64,000 bases of DNA from positions 5,656,658-5,720,657 of the forward strand of contig OZ022583.1 of assembly GCA_963669155.1 (NCBI GenBank), in the 5' to 3' direction. The translations under genes and the position numbers were made by a program. Source of the stretch: Arbacia lixula (Eukaryota; Echinodermata; Echinoidea; Arbacioida; Arbaciidae). The stretch's first letter is position 1, and every line of letters starts with the position of its first letter. Shown one piece after another: positions 54,775 through 64,000 of the stretch. A model generated the notes under the pieces. It had not been told where the DNA came from, searched no databases, and was given only the letters and a program-made list of their open reading frames with translations.

Positions 54775-55098
54775 ATCTTCAAGATACGGGCCAAAAGAGG
54801 TTTAACACAAACCTGGACTAACTTTATGGGGCACAAAATGAATCATCTGATGCTGTCACAAAATCATAGATTTTAATCACAGAATCAAAACAGTTGGAGA
54901 TTTTGTTTGTTTTCTGTAATTATTATGTGGACAAACTCAATATGTTAAAGTGATGGCGAAAACAATAATCAATTATATTGAATCAATAATAATATTTCAT
55001 GTTGTTTCATCTTTTGGCATGCCATAAAATTAGTCCAGGTTTTTTATTTAGTACATTGCGATAAACCTCTGTTTAGAATATGGGCCATGAACTACAAT
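54775..55098. mobile_element. Inverted-repeat element around 54.9 kb
   Basis: AAGAGGTTTAACACAAACCTGGACTAACTTTATGG at the left pairs with the inverse of CCATAAAATTAGTCCAGG-TTT...GATAAACCTCTG at the right. Arms are ~80 bp, with a loop of AT-rich sequence. The outer boundaries are unknown. Confidence 0.6.
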
Positions 55099-55555
55099 TG
55101 CATCATCTATGTTTGCGCATTCCCAAGTTAGAATCCATACATATCAGTTTACTATTTACTGCAATTCATAATATGGGTAACGGATGACGATTATAAGGCT
55201 TGTCTGAGGTGCGTCTGACACAGCAATAACTGATGTTTGCAAATTATGTGCCCATTCCTGATCAAATGAGCATGATTTGTTCAAGACAGATAGAAGAATG
55301 CTCTATTACGCAGGGTTGCCCATAAAGGTAATTGATCAGGGTTCAATGCTAGCATTTTATGATGTTCAAAAGTTCTTAGCTTTCTGATTTGTCTCAACCT
55401 TTCCCCTAAACTGATCCTGTTTTTTCTACTCCGATTCTATTCAATTCATTGTATCTTGAGGGTCTCATTCACCTTTTACATCGATTAGATATGCAGTGTG
55501 AAGCGGTATTTTAAAAGTAATGTTCCTCCTGTCAATATCAGTGTGATAAAGACAC

Positions 55556-55570
55556 ACTCAAACACAAAAA

Positions 55571-55604
<34 letters not shown>

Positions 55605-55622
55605 AACACACAAACACACACA

Positions 55623-55693
<71 letters not shown>
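55556..55693. repeat. (CA)n microsatellite
   Basis: CA units with AACA and CCCA interruptions, then a pure block of about 28 units. Confidence 0.95.
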
Positions 55694-55695
<2 letters not shown>

Positions 55696-57905
55696 ATTAA
55701 CGAACAAGGGATGACACTGTGTTATCTATCCAGTGACTCTCATGGGCTGCATACATTCTGTTACAAGCGATTCACCCCCAGAAAGAATGAAGACAAATTT
55801 TGTTTTCGAATGACACGCTCAGGGTCACAATCAAACAAGCTATTGACGTTCTAGAATTTCCAGGTCCAACAGAAAAAGAAGAAGATACTGTGGTAGAAAT
55901 ATTTTGTTTTTCGTATCGTCTCAGTTCTATAACAATGTGTCAGCTCTGAATGGAGGGTTAATGTACTTGGTGTACTTTTGTGGAGAGACACATAACCGGT
56001 TGCATGCTGGAATCATGTAACCACTGTGTTAAAACTATGGTCTGTTGAGACTGTGGTCGACAGGGGGTTAATATCATTTTGTAGCCTTGTTATATTGCAG
56101 ATTTCGTTTTTCAAACAGTCTGATGTCGCTATTGTCACTCTCCTTCTTACTTCATTTGTATCGGGCTGGAGAGAGAGAGATAATGATTGCAAGACTTTGT
56201 GGATTTCCGGTAAGTTCATTTTGCCATGTTTTTAAATGCTCGTAAATATGACAATATTCATTGTGATGGACTTAGTATATGTAGGATCTTTTCTGAACTA
56301 AAATGACAAATCTCAGGCTTTAACCAAGCTCTGTTCACTATTTATGCATTGAGAAAAGGTGCAGGGGGCAAAAGAATGATGTTTTTTTTGTGAGGGTTCT
56401 TTTGCATGCATGTCACGTCATGAAAAGGAATACTGAACTATCATACCCTATGAGTAATATGTACTTGTTATAGTTTTGTTTCGTTCTTCATGGTGACTCC
56501 AATTTTGTTGTGTGTGTGTGTTTTGTTGATGTTGTTGGGTTACGGCTGTTGTTTTATTGGGTGGGGGGGGATTACACTGCTCTAAGCCTTTGAGTAATAT
56601 ATTTATTTCACTGAAAGGGTATATGTTTTTGTTATTGGTATTTGTTACTTTGTTGGTGATCTGCTTGCTTATGACTCTGCTATCTGTTATCTAGTTGTTC
56701 CTGACTTCTTCATCTGTGTTTGCATGCACAAACAGAAGAGACATAGGGACAGCAAATCATGACTTTTTAAACATATATCAAATTTATATATTCTGAAAAT
56801 GCCAGAATTCTGGAATGACCCCACAAACAAATTGCTATCTCAGTTCAAAACCACATCCCACCTGTTAATTCCCCCTTCCAAAAAACTGATTGATGACATC
56901 CTATAATTGAACACATAACATTAAACAATTTCCATGTATCCACAGCAAATTGACACAACCATATCACCATAAATATTTTGTTAAGGTATTAATTTGTATA
57001 ATTTGTATACAGTGAGAATAACATGAATATTATTGTGCAGCAAATGCATTCAATATCATTATTTTGGCATATTGCTGAAATTGAAACCCTACTGTGACTC
57101 ACAAAAGTCACGAAAATAAAACCCTGACAAAAGAAACAGCCCATAGCGCATTTGTATGGAATAGTTGCTCAATGCAACTCTAATTGTTTTGACTCACCTT
57201 AAATGTACATGTACAAAGGAAAGACAAGGAAAAAATAATAATAAATAAAAATATGGGGACAAACAACAAAAAAGATGAAACTGTATGAGTGGGTAGAAGG
57301 AACGACAAACAACAAAATATATGAAATTGTGTGAGTGCACAAAAGGAAAGAAGGACACAATTTTGCAAAAGCTGGAAAATAACAAATCGCTTCACAAAGA
57401 AAGCCTTTGTTTTTAGATCCTCCCATTCTTCTATGCCTATTTCAAACAAAGACTATTCTTTATGATACAGTTTCACTTACATAGATAGCAAAATAGAAAG
57501 ACAGGGTTGCCCTGTTCCTGAGAATATTTGTGAAGCTATGACTGAGATTTTGTATGCGTTATTGTTAGGGTATACTGCTGATTCCTGCTGAGTTTCATGA
57601 CTTGTGCCAATGGGACACACTGTCTTCATGACGAAATCCATCTCCAGTACGATGTGCGATGTGAATCTTTCTTAACAGATGTCACTGAAATAGGAGCTGT
57701 AATTATGAGTTAAAAGATGAAAAGTACATGAAGATGAGATGCATACAAAGGCATCGGTTTTACATCATCGGTACCTGCATGTTCCCACTCACCTCTGAAA
57801 CTCACATGAGGCTGCGTGTGAACTAACCCCTATGGATAATCAGATTTTCTGCTGTAAATTTTGTCATCTCTCAATGAGAGGAGATGAGAACTTGATTAAT
57901 TTAAC
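55694..57905. other. Intergenic DNA, nothing recognised
   Basis: Several short frames (56026-56235, 57180-57449) have no domain. A G-run lies at ~56566. No convincing splice sites with conserved coding. Confidence 0.5.
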
Positions 57906-58680
57906 ATTGCAGTGAGCAGCTCATTGAGGGAGCTGTGACAGAGCGTCTGATTTACAGGCTGTGGCACGCAGTCACACATGAAGCCATGACTGGCTTCTCC
58001 TATCTCTCTCGTTCACTCACTCCTGTTGTATAATCCTAGTCCTATTTTTGTATCACTTCCCGTTTTTCATACCATTACAATTTCTTTTATTTCCACTTTC
58101 CTCCTCCTCTCCTGTTGTTTATAGCCTAATTCCGCTTTTTGTCTTTTTTCTACTCTCCTTCGACTGGCTACACTCTTCCTGTTTATCCTATATTCTTCCT
58201 CCTCTTCACATTCATTTCCTTCCCTTTCTCCTCCTCCTGTTTGCATTCCTCTCTTCTTCCTCTTCCGTTTATTTTCATCTTCAACCCTTTCCTCTCCTTC
58301 CTCTTCTTATCCCCCCCCCCCCCCCCCCTCCTCACTCCGGAACATTGAGGTACCGGAGCTGTGACAGAGTACTTGATCTACAGTCTATAGCACTCGGTCA
58401 CACATGGAGACTTGACCGACTTATTACATCTTTCTCCGTCAATTTTCCCTCTCTCATTTGGCTACAGCCTGTTTTTTTTCTTTTTCTTTATCTCTTATCC
58501 CTTTGTCTCTCTTTCTTCTTGTTGTCCTCTACTCCCTTCCTCCGTACTCACCCTCCGTATTCATCCGTTCTCTTTTCTCCTCTTCCCATCCACTTCCTTC
58601 ATTCTCTTCTTCATGCTCGTATCGTTCTCTTTCTCCTCTTCCTGTTTATTCTCTTCAACTCCTCCTCTTCCAATAGATTG
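57906..58680. repeat. Two units of a hairpin-prone segment plus pyrimidine tract
   Basis: Each unit has GAGCTGTGACAGAG, a CTGAT-TACAG or CTTGATCTACAG stretch and GTCACACATG-AG-C-TGAC, then several hundred bases of C/T-rich DNA (unit starts near 57911 and 58334). A third, shortened unit lies at 60087. The Leu/Ser/Phe-rich frames are artefacts. Confidence 0.7.
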
Positions 58681-59080
58681 TTTTCGTGATGTACGCAATT
58701 TTGCACACGGCCGCAACCTTGGACAAACAACCGCTGCCTGTCGTCTGCACTGACACACATGCATGTACACAATGCATGAGCGGCAAATACAGTGCACTCG
58801 ATTCACTTTTCTCTTTGAACTAATTCAGACCTCGTTGTGGACAATATATCTGTCTGACTTACACAGCTGGCATATAACAGTTAGTAAGATTATGAGGAGT
58901 TCAGTTTCTCAGAGGAAAGTTAAATTTTTTAGAAGAAAGTTCGGAACAATCGGTAATAATCGGGATGAAGCACTGCTGCTAGCTGGTATGGGACTCTCGG
59001 TATGCAGCACGGGCCGAAATGCAAGGTGTAAGATTTTCTTCCATTCCCGAAAAAAAAAAAAACTTGGAAAGTGCAAACTC

Positions 59081-59350
59081 TGTGTCAAGGAATGTGGAAG
59101 AAAAGACTTGACAACAGACAAAATCACGAAAGACAGCTACATTTGCAAATATTCTTTTCATGGGAATGGGCCGACAATCACCCCACTAAACCCGTAAACC
59201 CAACCTGCCGCAGTCTCCGCGAAACCTGTAACATACCATGCGACCAGCTCCCCGAGAGGGAGTATTCGGCCATCGGTCCGCTTCCCGAGCGGCAGAAAGT
59301 TACCGAATCATCTACATGTATCAGTTTGCTGAACACATACCCCCATTAAA
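59081..59350 (+). pseudogene. Transposase-type zinc-finger fragment (GNGPT motif)
   Basis: Reads GKCKLCVKECGRKDLTTDKI, SYICKYSFHGNGPTIT then PLNPTCRSL, a Cys2-...-Cys-x2-H pattern followed by GKGPT-like residues. I recall this N-terminal Zn-binding module from DDE_Tnp_4-type transposases and related proteins of invertebrates and fish (…C-LCG...YICS-HF-GG-GPT). It is preceded by a poly-Lys run and is not continuous with a catalytic domain, so it is probably a relic. Confidence 0.45.
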
Positions 59351-59508
59351 TAACAAGATAATATTGATAATATAATAAATAACAAGATAATATCATGAAT
59401 GAACGGTGTAACTGTAAGTTGTATGTAAATACATTGAATGTAGAACTACTCCTTCACATACATTTGCACTTATTTTTTAAAGGATTTATTTTGCATCTTC
59501 ATGTAGCG

Positions 59509-59700
59509 TCAGCTCCACGCTGTGTGACAGACCGGCGAGGTCCAGGGGTCCAACACGAGGTGAAGCGCTGTTTCTAATTTCGCTAGCTGCAAAAGCCGAC
59601 CCGTCGAATCCCCGGTGGTAGAAACACCCTTATACTTCAAAAAATCCTGGAGCTGCTTGACAGCCATGCCGCCAAAAGTTCCTGTAGATGTCGACGACAT
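59509..59700 (-). CDS. Possible first exon of a SAP-like protein
   Basis: From ATG at 59700, minus strand, the frame reads MAVKQLQDFLKYKGVSTTGD then STGRLLQLAKLETAL, which fits the SAP-type helix-turn-helix (L--FL---G----G-K--L---). It is GC-richer than its neighbours, and the upstream part has promoter-like AT-rich sequence. The end of the frame (WTSPVCHTAWS) may be past a donor site; none is fixed. SAP-like starts are frequent in transposon-borne genes, and the zinc-finger fragment at 59081 converges on it. Confidence 0.4.
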   Translation of the reverse strand: MSSTSTGTFGGMAVKQLQDFLKYKGVSTTGDSTGRLLQLAKLETALHLVLDPWTSPVCHTAWS

Positions 59701-59879
59701 TGTAGAATTCCCTCATTTAAAAAAAAGGGTCTTTCAGGTAATATAAAACTGAAAATATAACGGATAACTCGGAAGACCCGCTTGATTTGAACGCGGCGAT
59801 ATGCGCACAAGATGAAGGAGAGCGCTAAGCTTGACCGAGGTAGCAACAGTAACTAGGAATGACATCATTCTGCATACAT

Positions 59880-60250
59880 TATGAAAACCGCCTTTTCATT
59901 TTCACCTTCTTCCATTTCCTGTTTGCATCATCCCCTTCTTCCTCTCCCTCTTTATCTTCATCTTCCATTTTGTCCTCTTCTTCTTTTCTTTCCTTCCTTC
60001 TTCTTCCTCTCCCTCTTTATCTTCATCTTCCATTTCGTTTTCTTCTTCTTTTTTTTCCATTTCTTATTCCTCATCTTCATTCTTCTCTGGAACATTGTAG
60101 TAGTTACAACAGGATAATTGTTTCACATGAAGACATGACTGATTCAATCTCTCTCTCTCTCTCTTGTTCATCCTGTCATTTTTTATAATCTTAGCCCTTC
60201 TTTCACATCACATTCTCTTTCTTCTTTTTATCACATCTTTCTATTTTTTT
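59880..60250. repeat. Pyrimidine-rich tract with a third GTCACACATG-type unit
   Basis: CTTCTTCCTCTCCCTCTTTA is directly repeated (59934 and 59998). The shortened hairpin segment lies at 60087-60165, followed by (CT)n. Confidence 0.8.
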
Positions 60251-61124
60251 CTGAGCTCCCCTCCCCTCCATCCTGTGTAATTGTTTCACTGCCCTGAACC
60301 CATATGGTCAGTAGTCAAGAGAGTGACTGGACAGCCAGCTCAGTCCATCATCTGACCAATGACACATAAACACACACCTACTAGCCAGTGGGTCATCCAT
60401 CATGAATGACCATAAACTTGGACTGAGCTGCCAACAGAAGGACGCATGTAACAAGGATGAAATAAGATGTTGTTCTACTGTATATTCATATAGATGTCAT
60501 CACATTCATTGGTATGCGTATGTTGAATGTATGAAAGGGAATATACTGTACTGGGAAGAGAAAAAGGCCTTCAAAAGGTGATTGTGAGCAATCTTCTTAC
60601 CAATGATCCTAAATTCATGTATGTATTGTCTGTTTTAGAAACTTGCTGAAAGTTATTGGCCCTAAAATTATCAACATTTTGAGAAATTAGTAATTATATC
60701 ACAAATCCTCAAATTGTTTGGGCCGAACATTTCAAGGATTTGATCACTAATTACTCAAAATGCGGATCATATGAAGGCAAATAACTTTTTTCAGCGAGTT
60801 TCTAAAATTGACAATACATGAATTTAAGATACAAATTGAACATAATAATAATAATAAAAACAAAATATTAATAATGAAAATACTACTACTACTACTACTA
60901 CTACTAATAATAATAATTAAAACAATAATAATGACAAATATAATAGTTATGATCATAATAATATTGTTATTCTTCAAGGAAGGTTCTTGCATGCTAAGAA
61001 TGTATAATGATTTTAATGGAGTCCTTAAAAGGACATCAGAAAGATGGCTAAGGGGATACCAGTCACATACAACACTGTTCTCGATTAACTGAACTTCAGC
61101 TACCACTTACTACCTTCTGCCATC

Positions 61125-61451
61125 GAGGCACAGCATACACTTGAGCTCAGAGCTTCTAGTCTCTTTCTGCAGACCCCATATGGGTACAAGGTCAATACCT
61201 TGAAAACAAAGAAGTTTGCCATGACATACTTTGGCCAAGAACTTGCAGATCAAACAAAGCCAGTCATACATGTATGTGGTCCAAAAATGCATTCAGTCAC
61301 AATGATTGATTTTTTTTCACCAGCAATCCGCACAAATCTAAGAAAGACTAAGAGAGCCGAACTTGGACAAAAGAAGAGCTACTGTCTTGACAGTATTGTT
61401 TACATCGAGCCAAAATCAATCAAGAAGGCACAGATGAGCAGATGGTCATAG
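61125..61451 (+). other. Unassigned open frame inside the inverted-repeat element
   Basis: Open from about 61125 to TAG at 61449, reading LFLQTPYGYKVNTLKTKKFA, FGQELADQTKPVIHVCGPKM and IRTNLRKTKRAELGQKKSY. No recognised domain; the residue mix is protein-like rather than repeat-like. It may be a fragment of the element's former gene. Confidence 0.3.
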
Positions 61452-61486
61452 AGTTCAAGTGACAGTAGTAACATGCTCATCATCTG

Positions 61487-61705
<219 letters not shown>

Positions 61706-61864
61706 CCATCTCCTCTTTGAGGATTTGTGATTTAATCGCGAATTACTCCAAATGTGGATCATTTGAGGGCAAATAACTTTCAACAAGTTTCTAAAATGGA
61801 CAGTACATGAATTTCAGACCATTAGCAAGAAGAATGCTCAAGATCACCTGTTGAAGGCTTTTTG

Positions 61865-62594
61865 TCTTCTTTGTACAGTATATGCCCTTTAACACTTGTA
61901 TCATTGGAACACATTGTTCACAGGAAACAACAAATGTGATCTTTCTAAGCAAGTGGTCTTTCTGTACCAGTGTCACTAAAGCCAGTTTCACTGTGTGGGG
62001 ATGGGTCGAGGTGAAAGATTTGGTCATAGATTTCTTGAATCCCTATGGCTTCCAATACTCCTATTTGTTCAGGAAAATGATCCGAAAGACTATTTGTAGC
62101 ATATAAAAAACATTTTAAGAAGAAAATGGCAAGTAATGTACCCGTATGACATGTTGGCGAGAAGACATAATACACTCCCAATGACATCATGACCTTTTGT
62201 CAGTCTTACTAATTTTACCAATTTCAAATGTCAACTTTTTATATTGCTTATCTGATTTTGCTCAGACCTGCAGTTAGCCTGGCTTCCAGGCTGTTTGGCA
62301 TTTCTAAACCAAAGTATTCAATAAAGTGGTCTGGCTGCAGTAGACTAATCATTCTCAATCCCTACTCCTGACCTCACAAAATGTTTGACAGACTGAGAAA
62401 AGAGGAGGAGGATGAAGTCACTAGTCTTGGAATACTAGACTCAATTATTTTTCAGTTTGGATTGAAGGCCAGGAGGTCTTGAGGCCAGGCTAAACTGCAG
62501 TGATCTCTTCCTCTGATTTCTCTGCTCTTTTGCAATCCTATCCTCTGGAGGGCTGTCCTTCTTTTGTTTAACTCCTCCTGTGCTAAAGCACTGC
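61865..62594. other. Intergenic DNA, nothing recognised
   Basis: Short frames only; none with motifs. Confidence 0.5.
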
Positions 62595-62710
62595 TCTATG
62601 GGAGTTGTGCGTATTACAAGTGGAGAGGTGTGGTAGTGGCATTGAAAGAGTTAATTTGTTATGTGCCATGGGTGCCCTCTTTCACTAGTAATACATACAA
62701 CTCCCATAGA
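62595..62710. mobile_element. Small hairpin element, 116 bp
   Basis: TCTATGGGAGTTGTGCGTAT at the left pairs with ATACATACAACTCCCATAGA at the right, arms of about 45 bp. The right end abuts the next MITE. Confidence 0.75.
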
Positions 62711-62712
62711 CC

Positions 62713-62880
62713 AGGGCCCTGTTGCATAAAACTTTACCATTGATGGCAACTTTGCCATCAATGACAACTTCTATAGAAACCTTACATTTGATTGGCTGTT
62801 GATCAATGTTTAATGGTAGTTACCATTGATGACAGAGTTACCATTAATGGTTTTAAAAGTTTTATGCAACGGGGCCCAGG
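62713..62880. mobile_element. GGGCCCTGTTGCAT-type MITE, copy 4
   Basis: GGGCCCTGTTGCATAAAACT ... AGTTTTATGCAACGGGGCCC, with the family interior (TTGATTGGCTGTTGATCAAT). Confidence 0.85.
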
Positions 62881-63035
62881 GCCATGTTGTATATAGGGTT
62901 TCAATCATTATAACTTCCCATGAATGGTAAATATCATGGCAACAGGTGCAATAATGGGAGCTCAATGGTTGTTGCCACTGAATTTACCATTGCTGGTAAG
63001 TTACAATAATCAGAAACCTATATGCAACATAGCCC
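62879..63035. mobile_element. Diverged GGGCC-ATGTTG MITE, copy 5
   Basis: GGGCCATGTTGTATATAGGG ... CCTATATGCAACATAGCCC. A related palindromic element directly behind copy 4, sharing a GGGCC end. Confidence 0.65.
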
Positions 63036-63097
63036 AGCATTTTATTTGGCACATAATGTGTAAAACGGAGAAGTGGGTAGTTTCTGTGATGTTTTAC

Positions 63098-63309
63098 CTG
63101 TAATATCCTGCTGTCATATGTGCTTCCTGGGAATCTGGTTGAGATGTTTGTGATGCGATACTCTGCACTACAGACCAACAGGACATTGACAGAGTAGCGC
63201 CCCTGCACCTAGGGGGCTGCCATGCAGACAGATGTGTGTTCTGTGTACCACCCCAACAATCCCGGGAAACTGGGCTGCTTCGTAGAATTTTGGCGGGAAA
63301 TCTCATGAT
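63098..63309 (-). pseudogene. Harbinger-like transposase (HARBI1-type) exon relic
   Basis: On the minus strand, flanked by a TTTTACTTGCAG acceptor and an ACAG|GTAAAA donor. One frame reads PGIVGVVHRTHICLHGSPLG (family GVIGAIDGTHI...), and after a frameshift another reads RYSVNVLLVCSAEYRITNIS then TRFPGSTYDSRIL (family YHSLNVQ-V-D---RI-NV-A--PGS-HDS-I). The catalytic Asp of GAIDGTH is replaced (VVHRTH), and the frame is broken, so it is inactive. No upstream exon was found. Confidence 0.75.
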
Positions 63310-64000
63310 CTGCAAGTAAAAGACATCATATTTGGTGAATTTGGATATCAAAACATGCAAAATAATACAAAATGATACCACCTGACCACTTTGTGGTGAG
63401 GCAGAAAATTTGAGTCTATGTCATTACAGCAACATGACTTTCTTAATTAAATGTAGTTGTCTGATTTCCTATTTGTTTGCTTTTTATATGTGTAGTGATA
63501 GGGGCACACAACAACATGATACAGAAGATATTAAGAAATAACCAAAGACAGAATTCAAAGACATATATAAAGAGTGAAAGTGAAAGTACGACTATGTCAA
63601 GTTATTCACAGCAAAAGAACAAAAATTGAAATCAGATTTAATGTCTTTTCCATTCACGCGAGCGTCTTCAGATTTTCCTCTATATCCCGATATGATTTAT
63701 GACATCAAAATCTGTTTTTGAAATCATGTTCCGCATGATACATGATGTGCGGAGAGAGATCGCGGGTCGAGCTAAGACACTGCTCAAGATAGAGAAAGCC
63801 TTCCCAGGTTTTCTAGTAGGATTGAAGGGACCTGGATTTCTAGATGTGTATGGCGTTTTTGCAGAAAAAATGTAGTCACTTCTTGTCATCGCATGTAATA
63901 AATCAGAGAGACAGCGTTGCCAGCTTTCCGGTCATACTGCTACAGTCATCAATAAATGTTACTAGATTTGGGATCTGTGGAATCATTTCTCAACTTGCAA
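63310..64000. other. Right edge: no gene recognised
   Basis: AT-rich; the 69-codon minus frame 63680-63889 has no recognised domain. Confidence 0.5.

Noticed and set aside
58048-58753. 213-residue Leu/Ser/Phe-rich frame as a membrane protein
   Set aside because: C/T-rich sequence yields hydrophobic peptides in every frame; no start context, conserved motif or homologous pattern.

Overview
The window is animal nuclear DNA, very probably from a marine invertebrate deuterostome, with an echinoderm such as a sea urchin as best guess. The basis is AT-rich intergenic sequence full of (CA)n/(CT)n/(CAGT)n microsatellites; CR1/Jockey-type LINEs, Penelope-like, Ty3/Gypsy, Harbinger-like and pogo-like remnants; many short inverted-repeat elements (GGGCCCTGTTGCAT-type and TTAA-flanked); and decayed fibrinogen-related domain (FReD) exons next to an Ig-domain receptor gene. 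There are no bacterial features, no operons, and no tRNA or rRNA gene that I could see. The species assignment is inference.

Layout. 1-0.95 kb: last coding part of a Ser-rich protein with a probable C-terminal SH3-like domain, on the + strand and cut by the window edge. 1-6.8 kb: 3' flank, microsatellites and one foldback element. 6.8-15.5 kb: a 76-bp tandem satellite (about 60 units in the core) with 12-unit higher-order structure. It is interrupted by one insertion holding a pogo-like transposase relic and by another holding a LINE endonuclease relic plus a degenerate transposon-family gene. 15.5-38.3 kb: an array of broken fibrinogen-related exons and their duplicated intron sequence. It has been split by a CR1/Penelope composite (19.0-21.2 kb), a 4.1-kb DNA transposon with spliced exons and two nested TTAA elements (24.6-28.7 kb), a Gypsy integrase relic that itself carries a solo LTR (30.1-31.8 kb), and an apparently intact two-ORF LINE on the minus strand (31.8-36.5 kb).

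38.3-44.9 kb: mostly non-coding, with one candidate terminal exon (41.2 kb), a large (CAGT)n array and a second copy of the foldback element. 44.9-48.6 kb: the best gene in the window. It is an uninterrupted 1225-codon reading frame for a type I membrane protein with a signal peptide, three Ig-like domains, one membrane span and an 857-residue cytoplasmic tail built from repeated tyrosine modules. Its architecture resembles a signalling receptor that recruits SH2-domain proteins. 48.9-64 kb: intergenic DNA with MITE clusters, pyrimidine tracts, a tandem minisatellite, and fragments of Harbinger/ISL2EU-type transposase and SAP-like coding exons.

No multi-gene pathway is visible. The biological interest lies in the tyrosine-module Ig receptor, the decayed FReD array, the 76-bp satellite with its higher-order repeats, and the depth of transposon nesting. 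Most dispersed features were recognised by reading, so family names are inferences from remembered consensus patterns. No database search was run.
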